Assembly: GCF_000203915.1 (NCBI RefSeq)
Contig: NC_008391.1
Coordinates: forward strand, 558,001 to 622,000
Reading direction: 5' to 3'
From: Burkholderia ambifaria AMMD
GTDB taxonomy: Bacteria > Pseudomonadota > Gammaproteobacteria > Burkholderiales > Burkholderiaceae
Length of the DNA stretch: 64,000 bases
Below, one piece after another: positions 10,093 through 18,824 of this stretch (position 1 is the stretch's first letter; each line of letters starts with the position of its first letter). A program made the translations under genes and the position numbers. The notes under the pieces are model-generated. The model searched no databases, had not been told where the DNA came from, and saw only the letters and a program-made list of their open reading frames with translations.

Positions 10093-10872
10093 TCAGATCT
10101 GTTCCATCCCGACCCGCGCGAGCGCGGCCAGATCGACGACCTCGATCTGGTTGTACGCGAGCCGCAGCACGCCGCGCTTCTCGAGTTGCTGCAACGCCTG
10201 GTTGATCCGCTGCCGCGACACGCCGACGAGCATCCCCAGTTCCTCCTGCGAGATCGCGAGCGACGGGCCGGTGTCCGGGTACAGGTCGCGGTTGAACAGT
10301 TGCGCGAGCGCCTGCGCGACGCGCGCGTCGACGTCGAGCAGGCGGCTATTCTGGATCGATGCGATGAATTCGCCCATCCGGTTGTTGAGCTGATGGATCA
10401 CGAAGCGCGTGAACGGCAGGCTCGTGTCGAGCAGCGCATGGAACGTGTCGACCGGCACGAACAGCACGGTCGAGCGCTGGACCGCGACGACTTCGTACTT
10501 GCGCAGCTCGCGCTTGATCACGCTGCCTTCGCCGAACCAGCCGCCCGACGGCACGCCGGAAAACGTGCAGCCGCGGCCCGACGCGTTGAAGATCGCGAGC
10601 TTCAGCAACCCGCGATGCACGCCGATCCAGTACTCGGACGGCGCGAGCCGCTGCGCGATCACGTCGCCGGCTTCGCGCTGCTCGGCGCGCGACTGCGCGA
10701 GCACGAGCGCCTGGTGTTCCGGCGCCAGTGCGCGGAACCACGCGCACTGGCCGAACAGCGCGGACAGCGCGGGCAACGGGCCGGGTTCGGGCAGCGTGTC
10801 GACCGGCGTGTCGGCCGGCAGATTGGCCGAGATAGCGATCGCGTCGGGCGGCGCAGCGAGAGGGTCGTGCAT
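10093..10872 (-). CDS. Crp/Fnr family transcriptional regulator
   Basis: A 259-residue regulator. The cyclic-nucleotide-binding-type beta barrel (about residues 40-165) includes GWFGEGSVIKRELRKYEVVA. The C-terminal winged helix has a clear HTH (ISQEELGMLVGVSRQRINQALQQL). No FNR-type cysteine cluster is seen, so it probably binds a small ligand rather than an iron-sulfur cluster. It is transcribed divergently from the acyl-CoA synthetase gene, and the shared 216-bp region carries a perfect 18-bp palindrome (10997-11014) that may be its operator. The long leftward frame that continues beyond 10872 runs antisense to the synthetase and is rejected. Confidence 0.88.
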   Translation of the reverse strand: MHDPLAAPPDAIAISANLPADTPVDTLPEPGPLPALSALFGQCAWFRALAPEHQALVLAQSRAEQREAGDVIAQRLAPSEYWIGVHRGLLKLAIFNASGRGCTFSGVPSGGWFGEGSVIKRELRKYEVVAVQRSTVLFVPVDTFHALLDTSLPFTRFVIHQLNNRMGEFIASIQNSRLLDVDARVAQALAQLFNRDLYPDTGPSLAISQEELGMLVGVSRQRINQALQQLEKRGVLRLAYNQIEVVDLAALARVGMEQI

Positions 10873-10996
10873 GGATGCGGGTTTGCGAGGATAGGGATAA
10901 CGCGCAGCGCTCGACGCGCACTCTGTCGTTTCGATGACAGACGGCTCACAATAGCGCCCGTTAGGCTGTCGGCAATTGAACCACATCAAAACGAAT

Positions 10997-11014
10997 CGGA
11001 GTGCATGCACTCCG
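10997..11014. promoter_or_regulatory. Perfect 18-bp palindrome in a divergent promoter region
   Basis: CGGAGTGCATGCACTCCG reads identically on both strands. It lies between the Crp/Fnr regulator (start 10872) and the acyl-CoA synthetase (start 11089), about 75 bp upstream of the latter. A palindrome this long without a spacer suggests a dimeric repressor or activator site. It does not match the TGTGA-N6-TCACA Crp or TTGAT-N4-ATCAA Fnr consensus. Confidence 0.6.
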
Positions 11015-11088
11015 GCTGGATACGAGATCGAATCGTGCGCCGCGGCGTCGATGCACGCGCCGATCGACGGAAAACGGGAGACAGGATC

Positions 11089-12741
11089 ATGACGCAGATG
11101 TTCGAGGCCGGACTCGGCCGCCGCGACGCCAACTACGTGCCGCTCACGCCGATCGATTTTCTGGTCCGCGCGGCCGAAGTCTACGGCGAGCGCCTCGCGG
11201 TCGTGCACGGCGACGTGCGGCGCACGTGGGGCGAGACCCATAAGCGGGCCAAGCAGCTCGCCAGCGCGCTCGCGCAGGCCGGCGTCGCACGCGGCGACAC
11301 GGTCGCGGCGGTGCTGCCGAACATCCCGGCGATGGTCGAGGCGCACTTCGGCGTGCCGATGGCCGGCGCCGTGCTCAACACGATCAACACGCGGCTCGAC
11401 ATCTCGTCGGTGCTGTTCATGCTGCGTCATGGCGAAGCGAAGGTGCTGATCGTCGACACCGAATACGCGGATCTCGCGCACCGGGCGGCGCGCGAAGTGC
11501 CGGGCCTGAAGATCGTCAGCGTCGCCGACGCGATGCCTGCCGACCCCGCGCGCTTCGCGGGCGCGACCGACTACGAAGCGTTCGTCGCGGGCGGCGACCC
11601 CGACTATGCGTGGACGCCGCCCGCCGACGAATGGGAGGCGATCGCGCTGAACTACACGTCCGGCACGACGGGCGACCCGAAGGGCGTCGTCTATCACCAT
11701 CGCGGCGCGTATCTCGCGGCGATCAGCAACATCCTCGAATGGGACATGCCGAAGCACGCGGTGTATCTGTGGACGCTGCCGATGTTCCACTGCAACGGCT
11801 GGTGCTTTCCGTGGGCCGTCGCGGCGCGCGCGGGGGTGAACGTCTGCCTGCGCAAGTTCGACGCGAAGACGGTGTTCGACCTGATCCGCAGCGAACGCAT
11901 CACGCATTACTGCGGTGCGCCGATCGTGCAGAGCGCAATCGCGAACGCGCCGGCCGAGTTCCGCGCGGGCATCGATCACACGGTGCACGCGATGGTCGCC
12001 GGCGCGGCGCCCGCGCCGGCCGTGATCGCGAAGATGAAGGAGATCGGCTTCGACCTGCTGCACGTGTACGGGCTGACCGAGGTCTACGGCCCGGCGACCG
12101 TGTGCGCGAAGCAGGCGCACTGGGACGCACTGCCCGACGACGAACGCGCGCGCCTGAACGCACGGCAGGGCGTGCGCTATCACCTGGAAGCGGGCGCGAC
12201 GGTGCTCGACCCGGACACGATGACGCCGGTGCCGGCCGACGGCGAGACGCTCGGCGAGATCATGTTCCGCGGCAACATCTGCATGAAGGGCTACCTGAAG
12301 AATCCGAAGGCCACCGACGAGGCGTTCCACGGCGGCTGGTTCCATACGGGCGATCTCGGCGTGCTGACGCCGGACGGCTATATCCGCATCAAGGATCGCC
12401 GCAAGGACATCATCATTTCCGGCGGCGAGAACATTTCGAGCATCGAGGTCGAGGATGCGCTGTACCGGCATCCGGCCGTCGCGGTCGCGGCGGTGGTGGC
12501 GATGCCCGACCCGAAGTGGGGCGAGGTGCCGTGCGCGTTCGTCGAGCTGCGCGAAGGCGCGAGCGCGACCGAGGAGGAGATCGTCGCGCACTGCAAGCAA
12601 CTGCTCGCGGGGTTCAAGGTGCCGAAGGCCGTACGCTTCGGCGAGCTCCCGAAGACGTCGACCGGCAAGATCCAGAAATTCCAGCTGCGCAACGAGGTGG
12701 GATCGGGCAAGGCGATCGACCTGGCGGGGGACAAGAAGTAG
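11089..12741 (+). CDS. Acyl-CoA synthetase (AMP-forming)
   Basis: A 550-residue adenylate-forming ligase that activates a carboxylic acid to its CoA thioester using ATP. The AMP-binding P-loop is clear (YTSGTTGDPKG, about residues 189-199). Later motifs include YGLTEVYGP, the FHTGDLG motif, KDRRKDIIISGGENISS and the C-terminal lysine region PKTSTGKIQKF. It resembles medium-chain acyl-CoA or 3-methylmercaptopropionyl-CoA ligases of the AlkK/DmdB type; the chain specificity cannot be settled. The start ATG has GGGAG about 8 bp upstream. It is divergent from the Crp/Fnr regulator. Confidence 0.92.
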   Translation: MTQMFEAGLGRRDANYVPLTPIDFLVRAAEVYGERLAVVHGDVRRTWGETHKRAKQLASALAQAGVARGDTVAAVLPNIPAMVEAHFGVPMAGAVLNTINTRLDISSVLFMLRHGEAKVLIVDTEYADLAHRAAREVPGLKIVSVADAMPADPARFAGATDYEAFVAGGDPDYAWTPPADEWEAIALNYTSGTTGDPKGVVYHHRGAYLAAISNILEWDMPKHAVYLWTLPMFHCNGWCFPWAVAARAGVNVCLRKFDAKTVFDLIRSERITHYCGAPIVQSAIANAPAEFRAGIDHTVHAMVAGAAPAPAVIAKMKEIGFDLLHVYGLTEVYGPATVCAKQAHWDALPDDERARLNARQGVRYHLEAGATVLDPDTMTPVPADGETLGEIMFRGNICMKGYLKNPKATDEAFHGGWFHTGDLGVLTPDGYIRIKDRRKDIIISGGENISSIEVEDALYRHPAVAVAAVVAMPDPKWGEVPCAFVELREGASATEEEIVAHCKQLLAGFKVPKAVRFGELPKTSTGKIQKFQLRNEVGSGKAIDLAGDKK

Positions 12742-12784
12742 TCGGGGCACCCGCGGCGGCCGATCGTCCATCGCCCGTTGTCCG

Positions 12785-14767
12785 TCAAGCGTCGCGTTCG
12801 AGCCGGAACACGCTGACCGCGTCCGACAGTTGCGCGGCCTGGTCGCGCAGCGCGACGGCCGCGCGTTCGGCATCCGCAATCAGCGTCGCGTTCTGCTGGG
12901 TCGCCTCGCCGATCTGCGTGACGGCCAGGTTCACCTGCTCGATGCCGGTCGATTGCTCGCGCGACGCGGCGCTGATCTCGCCGATCAGCGTGCGGACCTG
13001 GTCGACCCGCGCGACGATGTCGCGCATCGTGCCGCGCGCGGCGTCCGCGATCCGGTAACCCTGTTCGACGGTCGTCGACGATTCGGTGCTCAGCGCATCG
13101 ATCTCCTTGACCGCGGCCGCGCTGCGCTGCGCGAGCGCGCGCACCTCGGCCGCGACCACCGCGAAGCCCTTGCCGTGCTCGCCCGCGCGCGCGGCCTCGA
13201 CGGCCGCGTTCAGCGCAAGGATGTTGGTCTGGAACGCGATGCCTTCGATCGCGCCGGTGATCTCGGCGATCCGGCGCGTCGCGCGGCCGATGTCGTCCAT
13301 CGTCGCGACCACGCGCTGTACCGCGGCGTCGCCGTTTGTCGCGGCGGCCGATGCGTCCGCGACCAGCGCGTTGGCTTGCGCCGCATGCTCGGCGCTCTGC
13401 TGCACGGCGGCGGTGATCTGCTCCATGCTGGCGGCCGTCTGTTCGACGCTGCTCGCCTGCGTCGCGATCCGCGCGGCGATGTCGCCGCTGCCGGCCGCGA
13501 TGCCGACCGTGCCGTGCGCGATGTCGGCCGAGCTGTTGCGCACCTGCGCGACGATTCGCGCGAGGCCGTCGCCGATTCCGTCGACCGCCTGCACGAGCCG
13601 GCCGATCTCGTCGTTGCCCGCGCTGCCGTGCGCGGCCGCGCCGTCGCGGATGCGCACGCTGAGGTCGCCCGCCGCATAGCGCTCGGAGGCCCGTGCGGCG
13701 GCTTCCAGCGGCCGGCTCACGACGCGGCGCACGACGATGACGAACAGCGTCGCGAACGCCGCGACGAGCACGGCGCCGATCATCAGGAAGCGGTTGCGGG
13801 TGGCGCGCATGGTGGCGAGCAACTCGTCGTCGAGCGCGATGCCGCCGACGAGCCATTGCCACTGCGGAATCGTCGTGAACGACACGAATTTCGCGGTGGG
13901 CCCGCTATCGTGCGCGGCCGGGTCGGTCGACGTGTACGCGAGCCGGCCCTCGCCGGCCGCGAGCATCTGGGCATAGGGGGCACGCTTGTCGTCGGCGGGT
14001 TGGCCGGCCGCATCGGGATGCACGACGAAGGTGCCGCGCGACGGGCCCTGCGACGCATCGAGCACGAAGTAGTAGCCGTTGTCGCCGATTTTCAGCGAGC
14101 GGATGCCGTCTTCGACGAGCTTGAGCTCGGTGCCGATGTCGAGACCGACGAACAGCGCGCCGATCACGCGGCCGGTTGCGTCGGTCACCGGCTTGTACTG
14201 CGTGATGTACGGCCGGCCGAACAGCTTCGCGAGGCCCGTGTAGCTGCGGCCGGCGACGAGCGGCGCATACGCGGGGCCGGCGCGGTCGAGCTTCGTGCCG
14301 ACGGCGCGTGCGCCGTCCTGCTTCTTCAGCGATGTCGTGATGCGCACGAAATCGTCGCCGTCGCGCGCGAAGATCGTCGCGATCGCGCCGCTTTTCTTCA
14401 GGAACTGGTCGGGAATCGCGTAATCGAGGTCGAGCGGCTGGCCGCCCGCGAAGAGGGTCGGCGCGGGAACGCCGCCGATGTCGACCGTGCGCGCCGGGTC
14501 GAGCGAGAAATCGGCCGGCAGGAAGCTCGCGAACAGCGACATCGAGCGGTTGGCCTCGGCGGTCAGCGCCTTGTCGAACAGGTCGACCATTGCGCGGATC
14601 GACTGCTCCTTGTCGACGATCCGCAGGTGCGCTTCTTCAGCAAGCTGCTGGCCGGCGAAATGGGCGAGCGTCCACGCGAACACGGTAAACAGCAGGGCGA
14701 CGAGCGCGCACGCCAGCGCGGCCAGACGCGCGCCGACGCTCACCCGGCCCAATTGGGTCAGTCTCAT
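12785..14767 (-). CDS. Methyl-accepting chemotaxis protein with periplasmic Cache sensor
   Basis: A 660-residue chemoreceptor. TM1 spans about 15-38. A large periplasmic domain with Cache-type segments follows ([37 protein letters not shown]), then TM2 at about 327-347 ([20 protein letters not shown]), HAMP, and a cytoplasmic signalling domain. The hairpin tip has the conserved [22 protein letters not shown] core split across residues near 505-525. It lacks a C-terminal pentapeptide for methyltransferase docking. Cache receptors usually sense small organic acids or amino acids; the ligand is unknown. Confidence 0.93.
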   Translation of the reverse strand: MRLTQLGRVSVGARLAALACALVALLFTVFAWTLAHFAGQQLAEEAHLRIVDKEQSIRAMVDLFDKALTAEANRSMSLFASFLPADFSLDPARTVDIGGVPAPTLFAGGQPLDLDYAIPDQFLKKSGAIATIFARDGDDFVRITTSLKKQDGARAVGTKLDRAGPAYAPLVAGRSYTGLAKLFGRPYITQYKPVTDATGRVIGALFVGLDIGTELKLVEDGIRSLKIGDNGYYFVLDASQGPSRGTFVVHPDAAGQPADDKRAPYAQMLAAGEGRLAYTSTDPAAHDSGPTAKFVSFTTIPQWQWLVGGIALDDELLATMRATRNRFLMIGAVLVAAFATLFVIVVRRVVSRPLEAAARASERYAAGDLSVRIRDGAAAHGSAGNDEIGRLVQAVDGIGDGLARIVAQVRNSSADIAHGTVGIAAGSGDIAARIATQASSVEQTAASMEQITAAVQQSAEHAAQANALVADASAAATNGDAAVQRVVATMDDIGRATRRIAEITGAIEGIAFQTNILALNAAVEAARAGEHGKGFAVVAAEVRALAQRSAAAVKEIDALSTESSTTVEQGYRIADAARGTMRDIVARVDQVRTLIGEISAASREQSTGIEQVNLAVTQIGEATQQNATLIADAERAAVALRDQAAQLSDAVSVFRLERDA

Positions 14768-14907
14768 GAAGCATCCTGAGTGGGGAGTGAGAAAGGGCGG
14801 AACGCACGCGTCACCGCTAGTCGTTGCTTAATACGGCAACTTTCGCGGAATCTTTAGCGCGGGGTCGTCGATGGCGGCCCGGCGGGCGCGCAACGGAGCG
14901 GCGAATG

Positions 14908-15339
14908 TCAGTGCGTCACGAGCCATGCGACGGCCAGATAGCGGCCGACCTTCGCGATCGTCACGATCGCGAGGAAGCCCGGCAGCGGCTCGCGCAGCAC
15001 GCCGGCGATCATCGTCAGCGGATCGCCGATCACCGGCGCCCAGCTCAGCAGCAATGACCAGCGGCCGTAGCGCGCGTACCAGCGTTCGGCGCGCGCGAGC
15101 GCGGCCGGCTTGATCGGAAACCAGCGGCGGTCGCGGAAGTGCTCGATGCCGCGGCCGAGCGCCCAGTTGATCACCGAGCCCGCGACGTTGCCGACGCTCG
15201 CGACGAGCAGCAGCGCCCACACCGGCTCGCGCCCGGCGAGCAGCAGGCCGGCGAGCACGGCTTCGGACTGGAGCGGCAACAGGGTCGCGGCGACCATCGA
15301 CACGGCGAACAGGCCGCCGTAGGTGAGCAGTTCGGACAT
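14908..15339 (-). CDS. YqaA family (DedA-related) inner-membrane protein
   Basis: A 143-residue membrane protein. It has four or so hydrophobic segments and the family-typical pattern ASVGNVAGSVINWALGRG, then a basic loop (FRDRRWFPIKPAALARAERWYARYG) and SWAPVIGDPLTMIAGVLR. This matches the SNARE-associated/DedA-like YqaA group. These proteins are linked to membrane-lipid or proton homeostasis, but their exact role is not established. The start at 15339 was chosen because the family begins just before the first helix; a longer frame to 15384 adds basic, low-complexity residues. Confidence 0.85.
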   Translation of the reverse strand: MSELLTYGGLFAVSMVAATLLPLQSEAVLAGLLLAGREPVWALLLVASVGNVAGSVINWALGRGIEHFRDRRWFPIKPAALARAERWYARYGRWSLLLSWAPVIGDPLTMIAGVLREPLPGFLAIVTIAKVGRYLAVAWLVTH

Positions 15340-15387
15340 CGCGCGATTGTACCGGCCGTGGGTTGTGGGTCGGTCGGCCGGCACCCG

Positions 15388-16563
15388 TCATGCGGCGTCG
15401 GCGGTGCCGAACAGCAGGTGCGAGATCATCGACTTGTCGACCGGTTCGTCGTTGAGCGTGCTGGCGAGCAGTTCGCCCGCGAGCTGCTGCGGCGAGAACA
15501 CCATGTCCGGCTTCAGCAGGCGCAGCCGCTCGAGGTTGCGCTGATGATTCACGAGCGCGACGGTGCGCACCGTCGGCGCGATCTCGCGGATCGCGAGGAT
15601 GATGAACGCGTTCTCGGCATCGTCGGAGCGCAGCGCGAGCACCGCGCGGGCCGTCGCCGCGCCGGCGCTTTCCAGCACCGCGTGGTCGGTGGCGTCGCCA
15701 ACGATCAGGTCGGTCGTGCCCGCATAGTTGTGCTCGACCCCGGCGGGCACGATGACGGTCACCGCGTAGCCGCGCTTGCGCAGGCCGTCGTGTACTGCAT
15801 GCGCGACGGGCGTCGCGCCGACGATCAGGAAATGATGCTTGCGGATCACGTTCGAAATGCCTCCCTTGACGATTCGTTTCAGATTGCCCCCGATCACCGG
15901 CCCGACGACCGCGCTGATCGACGTCGCGAACACCGTGATGCCGAGCACGATCACCGACGCGGTAAACAGGCGCGCGGTGGGCGCGTGCGGCACGATGTCG
16001 CCGTAGCCGACCGTCGACATCGAGACGATCGAGAAGTAGACGGCGGTGGCGAGGTCGTGGACCGGCGGCGTGAATTCGTCGCCGAGATACAGCACGCCGA
16101 AGGTCGCGTAGATCAGCAGCGACACGATGCTGAGCAGCGCGAACAGGCTGCTCGCGGCGACGCTCGCGCGATCGAAGTGGCGCCAGTAGTAGATCAGCGC
16201 GACGGCGAGCACGGCCGTATACACGATGACGGCGTTGCTGCGATAGCCGCCGAGGAGGCTGATCGCGGCGGCCGCGACCAGCAGCAGGATCGACAGCACC
16301 CACGCGACGCGGGCGCGCAGCACGATGCCGATGGCCATCGTCGCGAGGCCGGCCGCGACGACGACCTGGGGCAGCACGACGAGGCCGGCGTTGTCGACGA
16401 GGTTCAGCGCATCGGTGAGCCACGCATGATGCGCGCCGAGCTGCGCATGCGCGACGACGGGGCGCAGCACCATCAGTGCATCGAGTGTGAGGAGGAGAGC
16501 GAGATACCAGTGCAGGCCGATCGGCGCGAACAGGCGCCGCAGGCGGGTAGTGACGTGCTTCAT
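15388..16563 (-). CDS. Kch-type potassium channel with RCK/TrkA-N domain
   Basis: A 391-residue ion channel. About six hydrophobic segments precede the K+ selectivity filter TVGYGD (residues 184-189) and the inner helix. A cytosolic RCK-type Rossmann domain begins near residue 243 (HHFLIVGATPVAHAV). This matches Kch and related voltage-gated-like channel proteins. The first Gly of the RCK nucleotide motif is in GATPVA rather than the usual GxGxxG, so ligand binding may differ. It lies upstream of the YqaA-type gene on the same strand, 48 bp away, possibly in one transcript. Confidence 0.9.
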   Translation of the reverse strand: MKHVTTRLRRLFAPIGLHWYLALLLTLDALMVLRPVVAHAQLGAHHAWLTDALNLVDNAGLVVLPQVVVAAGLATMAIGIVLRARVAWVLSILLLVAAAAISLLGGYRSNAVIVYTAVLAVALIYYWRHFDRASVAASSLFALLSIVSLLIYATFGVLYLGDEFTPPVHDLATAVYFSIVSMSTVGYGDIVPHAPTARLFTASVIVLGITVFATSISAVVGPVIGGNLKRIVKGGISNVIRKHHFLIVGATPVAHAVHDGLRKRGYAVTVIVPAGVEHNYAGTTDLIVGDATDHAVLESAGAATARAVLALRSDDAENAFIILAIREIAPTVRTVALVNHQRNLERLRLLKPDMVFSPQQLAGELLASTLNDEPVDKSMISHLLFGTADAA

Positions 16564-16683
16564 GCAATCGCCCGGGTGAGCCGGGCAGGTCCGACGAACA
16601 AGCCGCTACCCTAAAGCATTCGGCGATCGGCTGTCTTTTCGAGGGCGCGGGCGGCGGGTGACACGGCACCCGCGCGCGCCCGC

Positions 16684-17337
16684 TCAGTTCCAGCCGACCA
16701 TGATCGCGCCCATTCCGACCAGCAGCCCGCCCGTCACGCGGTTCATCGCGCGCATCCGTGCCGGCCGCCGCAGTGCCCGGCTCAGCCGGTGCGAGAACAG
16801 CGCCATCGACGCGACCCCGCCGGCGAACAGCAGCGCGAAGGTCGTCGCGAGCAGCAGGAATTGCGCGTTCAGGCTCCAGTCGGCGTTCGGGACGATGAAC
16901 TGCGGAAAGAACGACGGGAAGAACAGCAGCGTCTTCGGGTTCAGGCCGGAGGTGGCGACGCCGCGCCAGAACAGTGCACGGCCGGTGTCGGTGTCGGGGG
17001 CGGCGATGCCGGTTTCCGCCGAAGCGGCCGGTGCGGCGGATGCGGTTGCGGGCGCACGGCTGAGCCATTGCTTGCAGCCGAGCCACACGAGGTACGCGGC
17101 GCCGGCCCAGCGAAGCACGGTCAGCGCATGCTCGTCGAGATGGACCAGCGAATTCAGGCACAGCGCGGTGAGCGCGAGTTGCAGCAGCACGGCGAGCGTG
17201 CCGCCCCACACGCACGGCAGCGCACGGCGCCAGCCGGCGCGCAGCGCCTGGTTCATCGTGAGCAGGTTGACGGGGCCGGGGGCGTAGATGAGGACGGCGG
17301 ATGCAGCGAGGAACGACAGATAAAGCCTGAACGACAT
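16684..17337 (-). CDS. LysE/RhtB family amino acid exporter
   Basis: A 217-residue exporter. The family signature APGPVNLLTMNQALRAGWRRAL is at the N terminus, and GLNPKTLLFF follows in the middle. A central Ala/Pro-rich cytoplasmic loop (about 108-130) is longer than usual. It is divergent from an Lrp-type regulator, an arrangement typical of amino-acid-induced exporters (for example leucine export systems), so the regulator probably controls this gene. The upstream in-frame extension to 17763 overlaps the regulator antisense and is rejected. Confidence 0.9.
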   Translation of the reverse strand: MSFRLYLSFLAASAVLIYAPGPVNLLTMNQALRAGWRRALPCVWGGTLAVLLQLALTALCLNSLVHLDEHALTVLRWAGAAYLVWLGCKQWLSRAPATASAAPAASAETGIAAPDTDTGRALFWRGVATSGLNPKTLLFFPSFFPQFIVPNADWSLNAQFLLLATTFALLFAGGVASMALFSHRLSRALRRPARMRAMNRVTGGLLVGMGAIMVGWN

Positions 17338-17620
17338 GACGGGAAGGACGGGAACAGGGAGTCGGGCGCCGGCCCGGCCGCCGGATAGGCGCGCGGGCGG
17401 CGGGCAATCGCATGCCTGCGTGTCCGGCGCCGCAACTCGTGATTGCGGCCAGGCGTCCCGCTGCGAAGGGGTTGTCGCGGGGAGCGTGCCGGACAACAGG
17501 CATGGAGAAAATGTATCAAGCCGGCTGGTTAAAAGGCTTCCTGTTTTCCAGCAAAACTGAGCCGAAACCGGAATCCTGTTCAGATAGAATGCGGATTTCA
17601 AGTAGAAGATTCTCCTCGCC

Positions 17621-18103
17621 ATGGCTACCCGCGAACGCACGCCGAAAACCCTCGACAACCAGGACCGCAAGATCCTCGGTGCACTGCAAAAAAATGCGCG
17701 TCTGTCGAACGCCGAACTGGCCGAACAGATCGGCATGTCGACCACCGCGTGCTGGAACCGCACGCGGCAGCTCGAACTCGACGGCTACATCGACGGCTAT
17801 GTCGCGCTGGTCAACCAGCGCATGCTCGGCTATGCGGACATCGTGATCCTCGAAGTCACGCTCGATCGCCACGAAGACGACGCGCTCGCGCGTTTCGGCG
17901 CCGAACTCGCGGCGCTGCCCGAAGTGCTCGAGGCCTACCTGGTGTCGGGCGAATACGACTACTGGATCAAGGTCGCGGTGGACGGAACGGCCGGCTACGA
18001 GCGCTTCCTGCGCGAGAAGCTGTACCGGATTTCGAGCATTCGCCACAGCCGCTCGATGTTCGCGCTGCGGTGCATGAAGGACGTGCCGTCGATTCAGGTG
18101 TGA
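17621..18103 (+). CDS. Lrp/AsnC family transcriptional regulator
   Basis: A 160-residue leucine-responsive-type regulator. The N-terminal HTH (LDNQDRKILGALQ...LSNAELAEQIGMS) is followed by the C-terminal RAM ligand-binding domain (YLVSGEYDYWIKVAVDG). A likely -10 element, TAGAAT, is at 17585-17590. The 283-bp region between it and the divergent RhtB exporter also holds AGAAT and ATTCT half sites (17586-17590 and 17609-17613) in inverted order. The natural inference is ligand-dependent control of the exporter and autoregulation. Confidence 0.92.
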   Translation: MATRERTPKTLDNQDRKILGALQKNARLSNAELAEQIGMSTTACWNRTRQLELDGYIDGYVALVNQRMLGYADIVILEVTLDRHEDDALARFGAELAALPEVLEAYLVSGEYDYWIKVAVDGTAGYERFLREKLYRISSIRHSRSMFALRCMKDVPSIQV

Positions 18104-18467
18104 CGACGGCGAAGACGGGGCCGCGCGTCATCGTGAGGATGAGGGCGCGATCGCGTTGAGGAAGGGCGGTAATCGGGCTGTCGCGGCCAATGCGCGCGGC
18201 CCGGAGCCGGATAGAGGCGGGAAATTCGAGCAGGGCGGGAAAACGGATGAATCTTCCGTGCCGACACACTCGATCCTGGCACCGCCACTGAAATTCCGCC
18301 TCACAGCGCTCACATTGCGTGAGCGCGTCACTCATATCGGGGCCGTTCGGCTCTTTCAACGATATCCGTCGGGACACCGATGCCGGACGCGGCGGCCTTG
18401 CGGCGCGCGTCCCGGCAAGCGGATCAACCGGACATTTCTGCCGCCGGCCGGCGGCCATCGGCTGCGT
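18104..18467. other. Intergenic stretch with one perfect hairpin
   Basis: No supportable gene was found in this stretch after the Lrp-type regulator. A perfect inverted repeat GCGCTCAC-ATTGC-GTGAGCGC lies at 18306-18326. Several short frames exist on both strands, including a leftward one with cysteine pairs (CERCEAEF), but it runs on antisense into the regulator, has no ribosome-binding site and was not accepted. Confidence 0.5.
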
Positions 18468-18611
18468 TCAGCGCGGCAGGCGTGCGTGCGCTTGGGCGAT
18501 GATTTCGCAGTTCTCGAGGTGCAGTGCCCATGCTTCTGCAAGCAGTTCGCCAATACGTGCGAGCCAGCCAGCGGATTGGGTGGAACGATCGGAAATGTTA
18601 GACGTTTGCAT
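18468..18611 (-). CDS. Small hypothetical protein, 47 aa
   Basis: Not a recognised family. The 47-residue product begins MQTSNISDRS and contains an amphipathic helix-like stretch (ARIGELLAEAWALHLENC), predicted cytosolic. Support comes from context. An unusually AT-rich leader precedes it, with a good promoter on the same strand: -35 TTCACA (18680-18675), 17-bp spacer, -10 TATGAT (18657-18652). A perfect inverted repeat TTAGGG-ATAA-CCCTAA (18637-18652) overlaps the -10 and start site. The ribosome-binding site is weak (GGGGC). It could be a small regulated protein, or the leader could serve an RNA. Confidence 0.45.
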   Translation of the reverse strand: MQTSNISDRSTQSAGWLARIGELLAEAWALHLENCEIIAQAHARLPR

Positions 18612-18636
18612 GACGAAGCCCCGTATAGGTGGCGAG

Positions 18637-18680
18637 TTAGGGATAACCCTAATCATAGAGGAGCGTCACCGCTTTGTGAA
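18637..18680 (-). promoter_or_regulatory. Promoter with overlapping inverted-repeat operator
   Basis: Reading leftward: TTCACA at 18680-18675, 17 bp, then TATGAT at 18657-18652. The inverted repeat TTAGGG-ATAA-CCCTAA (18637-18652) begins at the last base of the -10, where a repressor would block transcription. The element would drive the 47-codon gene, with a leader of about 34 nt. Confidence 0.5.
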
Positions 18681-18824
18681 ATGCGATTTCGTTATATGAG
18701 AATTACTGACAATTTGTGTTGCTGCTCCGCAACATGAGCCGCGTCCGTCGTCGTCGTTACACAGTGGACAGACGTGACAAGGCCGCGGCGAGCCGGGCCT
18801 CGCAATGAGGAACAGGAAGGAACG

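Noticed and set aside
10870..12879. Leftward extension of the Crp/Fnr frame to 928 codons
   Set aside because: The extra part is antisense to the acyl-CoA synthetase and arginine/histidine-rich; the family start is at 10872.
18128..18458. Leftward frames after the Lrp gene, one with cysteine pairs (CERCEAEF)
   Set aside because: No ribosome-binding site, and the better-looking frame continues antisense into the Lrp gene. The cysteine spacing is not a full zinc motif.
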